From: Streptomyces anandii JCM 4720
GTDB taxonomy: Bacteria; Actinomycetota; Actinomycetes; Streptomycetales; Streptomycetaceae
DNA length: 40,253 nucleotides
Direction of reading: 5' to 3'
Assembly: GCF_014650655.1 (NCBI RefSeq)
Contig: NZ_BMVJ01000008.1
Location: 255,331-295,583 of the forward strand
Shown here: one piece after another, positions 39,791-40,253 of the stretch
Position numbering within the stretch: the first letter of the stretch is position 1
How the letters are laid out: each line of letters begins with the position of its first letter
Notes under the pieces: generated by a model
What the model was told of the DNA's origin: nothing
Databases searched by the model: none
What the model saw: only the letters and a program-made list of their open reading frames with translations
Program-made: the position numbers and the translations under genes

Positions 39791-39830
39791 GGTGAGGGGC
39801 CCTTCCCCGTGCCGGGAAGGGCCCCTCACC
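39791..39830 (-). terminator. Perfect 17-bp hairpin after the PTS EIIB gene
   Basis: GGTGAGGGGCCCTTCCC and GGGAAGGGCCCCTCACC are perfect complements with a 6-base loop. It lies 16 bases after the minus-strand EIIB stop and 65 bases before the rph start, so it insulates rph from PTS transcription. It has no T-run. Confidence 0.75.
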
Positions 39831-39845
39831 GGTGCGTCGGCACGT

Positions 39846-40079
39846 TCACATCATGTCTTCGATCTCGGCCGCGATGGGGTCGGCGTCGGTGCCGATGACG
39901 ACCTGGATGGCGGTGCCCATCTTGACCACGCCATGGGCGCCGGCCGCCTTGAGCGCGGCCTCGTCGACCAGCGAGGCGTCGTTGACCTCGGTACGGAGGC
40001 GGGTGATGCAGCCCTCGACCTCTTCGATGTTGTCGATCCCGCCGAGCCCGGCGACGATCTTCTCAGCCTTGCTGGCCAT
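39846..40079 (-). CDS. nagF: PTS sugar transporter EIIB domain protein (nagF-like)
   Basis: A 77-residue stand-alone EIIB of the glucose/N-acetylglucosamine family. The phosphorylation site is the Cys24 of VEGCITRLRTEV, followed by NDASLVDEAALKAAGAHGVVKMGTAIQVVIGTDAD, all family hallmarks. It passes phosphate from the EIIA (Crr) to the sugar carried by EIIC (NagE2) during N-acetylglucosamine uptake. ATG 40079 has GGGAG about 9 bases upstream. In S. coelicolor nagF sits with nagE1/nagE2 and rph in this neighbourhood, and DasR controls these genes; a DasR-like box is present at 40200-40215. The symbol is by this similarity. Confidence 0.92.
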   Translation of the reverse strand: MASKAEKIVAGLGGIDNIEEVEGCITRLRTEVNDASLVDEAALKAAGAHGVVKMGTAIQVVIGTDADPIAAEIEDMM

Positions 40080-40199
40080 GTTCTGTCTCCCTGATCCGAA
40101 CCGCTTAGTCGCAGTAACCCACAGTTGGCCCATCTTCGCGAGCGGCCGTGCCGTGGGTGCCCAAGGATGGCGTTCACGACAGCGGAACCGTCCGTGCCG

Positions 40200-40215
40200 A
40201 CTGGTCTACACCACC
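40200..40215. promoter_or_regulatory. DasR-type responsive element (dre)
   Basis: ACTGGTCTACACCACC matches the dre palindrome ACTGGTCTAGACCACT at 14 of 16 positions. It is 121 bases upstream of the nagF-like ATG. DasR is the GntR-family repressor of N-acetylglucosamine uptake genes in Streptomyces and leaves DNA when it binds GlcN-6-P. A second partial match, ACCGGTCT, starts at 40246 and is cut by the window end. Confidence 0.7.
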
Positions 40216-40253
40216 GTCGGGGCGGTGACCAAACGCGGTGCGCGGACCGGTCT

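Overview
The window is a stretch of actinobacterial chromosome, almost certainly Streptomyces. The G+C content is very high with strong GC3 bias in the real genes. Lineage markers include an ATPase/XRE-DUF5753/DUF397 cluster, a class E sortase with an LAxTG-type surface protein, DUF1707 and DUF6412 proteins, and a DasR-type box beside a PTS EIIB gene. No rRNA operon, CRISPR array or intact insertion sequence was seen. I could not run any search, so family names come from motifs and general likeness.

Layout. 1-5.3 kb: the start of a secreted protein, a NagD-type HAD phosphatase, an LARTG surface protein, and a ROK repressor divergent from a Gfo/Idh oxidoreductase that is translationally coupled to a UPF0303 protein. 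5.3-12.6 kb: an LLM-family oxidoreductase, an FAH-family hydrolase, a YidC-like insertase with a DUF6412 protein, an HxlR repressor divergent from an MFS exporter with two matching operator-like sites, a class E sortase, and a SEC-C/TPR protein. 12.6-20 kb looks accessory: a decayed gene end, a membrane-anchored DUF4352 protein divergent from a large PLD-helicase-DUF3427 protein, the HATPase/XRE/DUF397 cluster, a frameshifted membrane gene, and a non-coding stretch ending in an AT-rich nested palindrome. Base composition here is visibly less GC-biased.

20-29 kb: a DUF2267 protein, an Hsp20 chaperone with a near-consensus promoter, an AhpD-like protein, a GlxA-type AraC regulator, a membrane protein, an MFS sugar/acid porter, a DUF445 protein and a secreted SGNH hydrolase. 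29-32.4 kb: a four-gene minus-strand operon of two ABC-2 permeases, an ATPase and a DUF1707 protein. 32.6-40.25 kb is a conserved housekeeping block: a class A penicillin-binding protein, a GroES-like protein, a DUF3618 protein, Bcp peroxiredoxin, an HNH protein followed at once by a non-canonical tRNA-like gene, RdgB, a small lipoprotein, RNase PH, and PTS EIIB (nagF-like) with a DasR box upstream.

The most unusual items are the tRNA-like gene at 37713-37784 (short variable loop, apparent TAG anticodon, reduced D arm) directly behind an HNH gene; the PLD-helicase-DUF3427 locus with palindromes in its divergent promoter; and tandem repeat arrays in spacers, one of which (30686-30809) supplies the last codons and stop of an ABC permease. 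Several strong hairpins mark operon ends.
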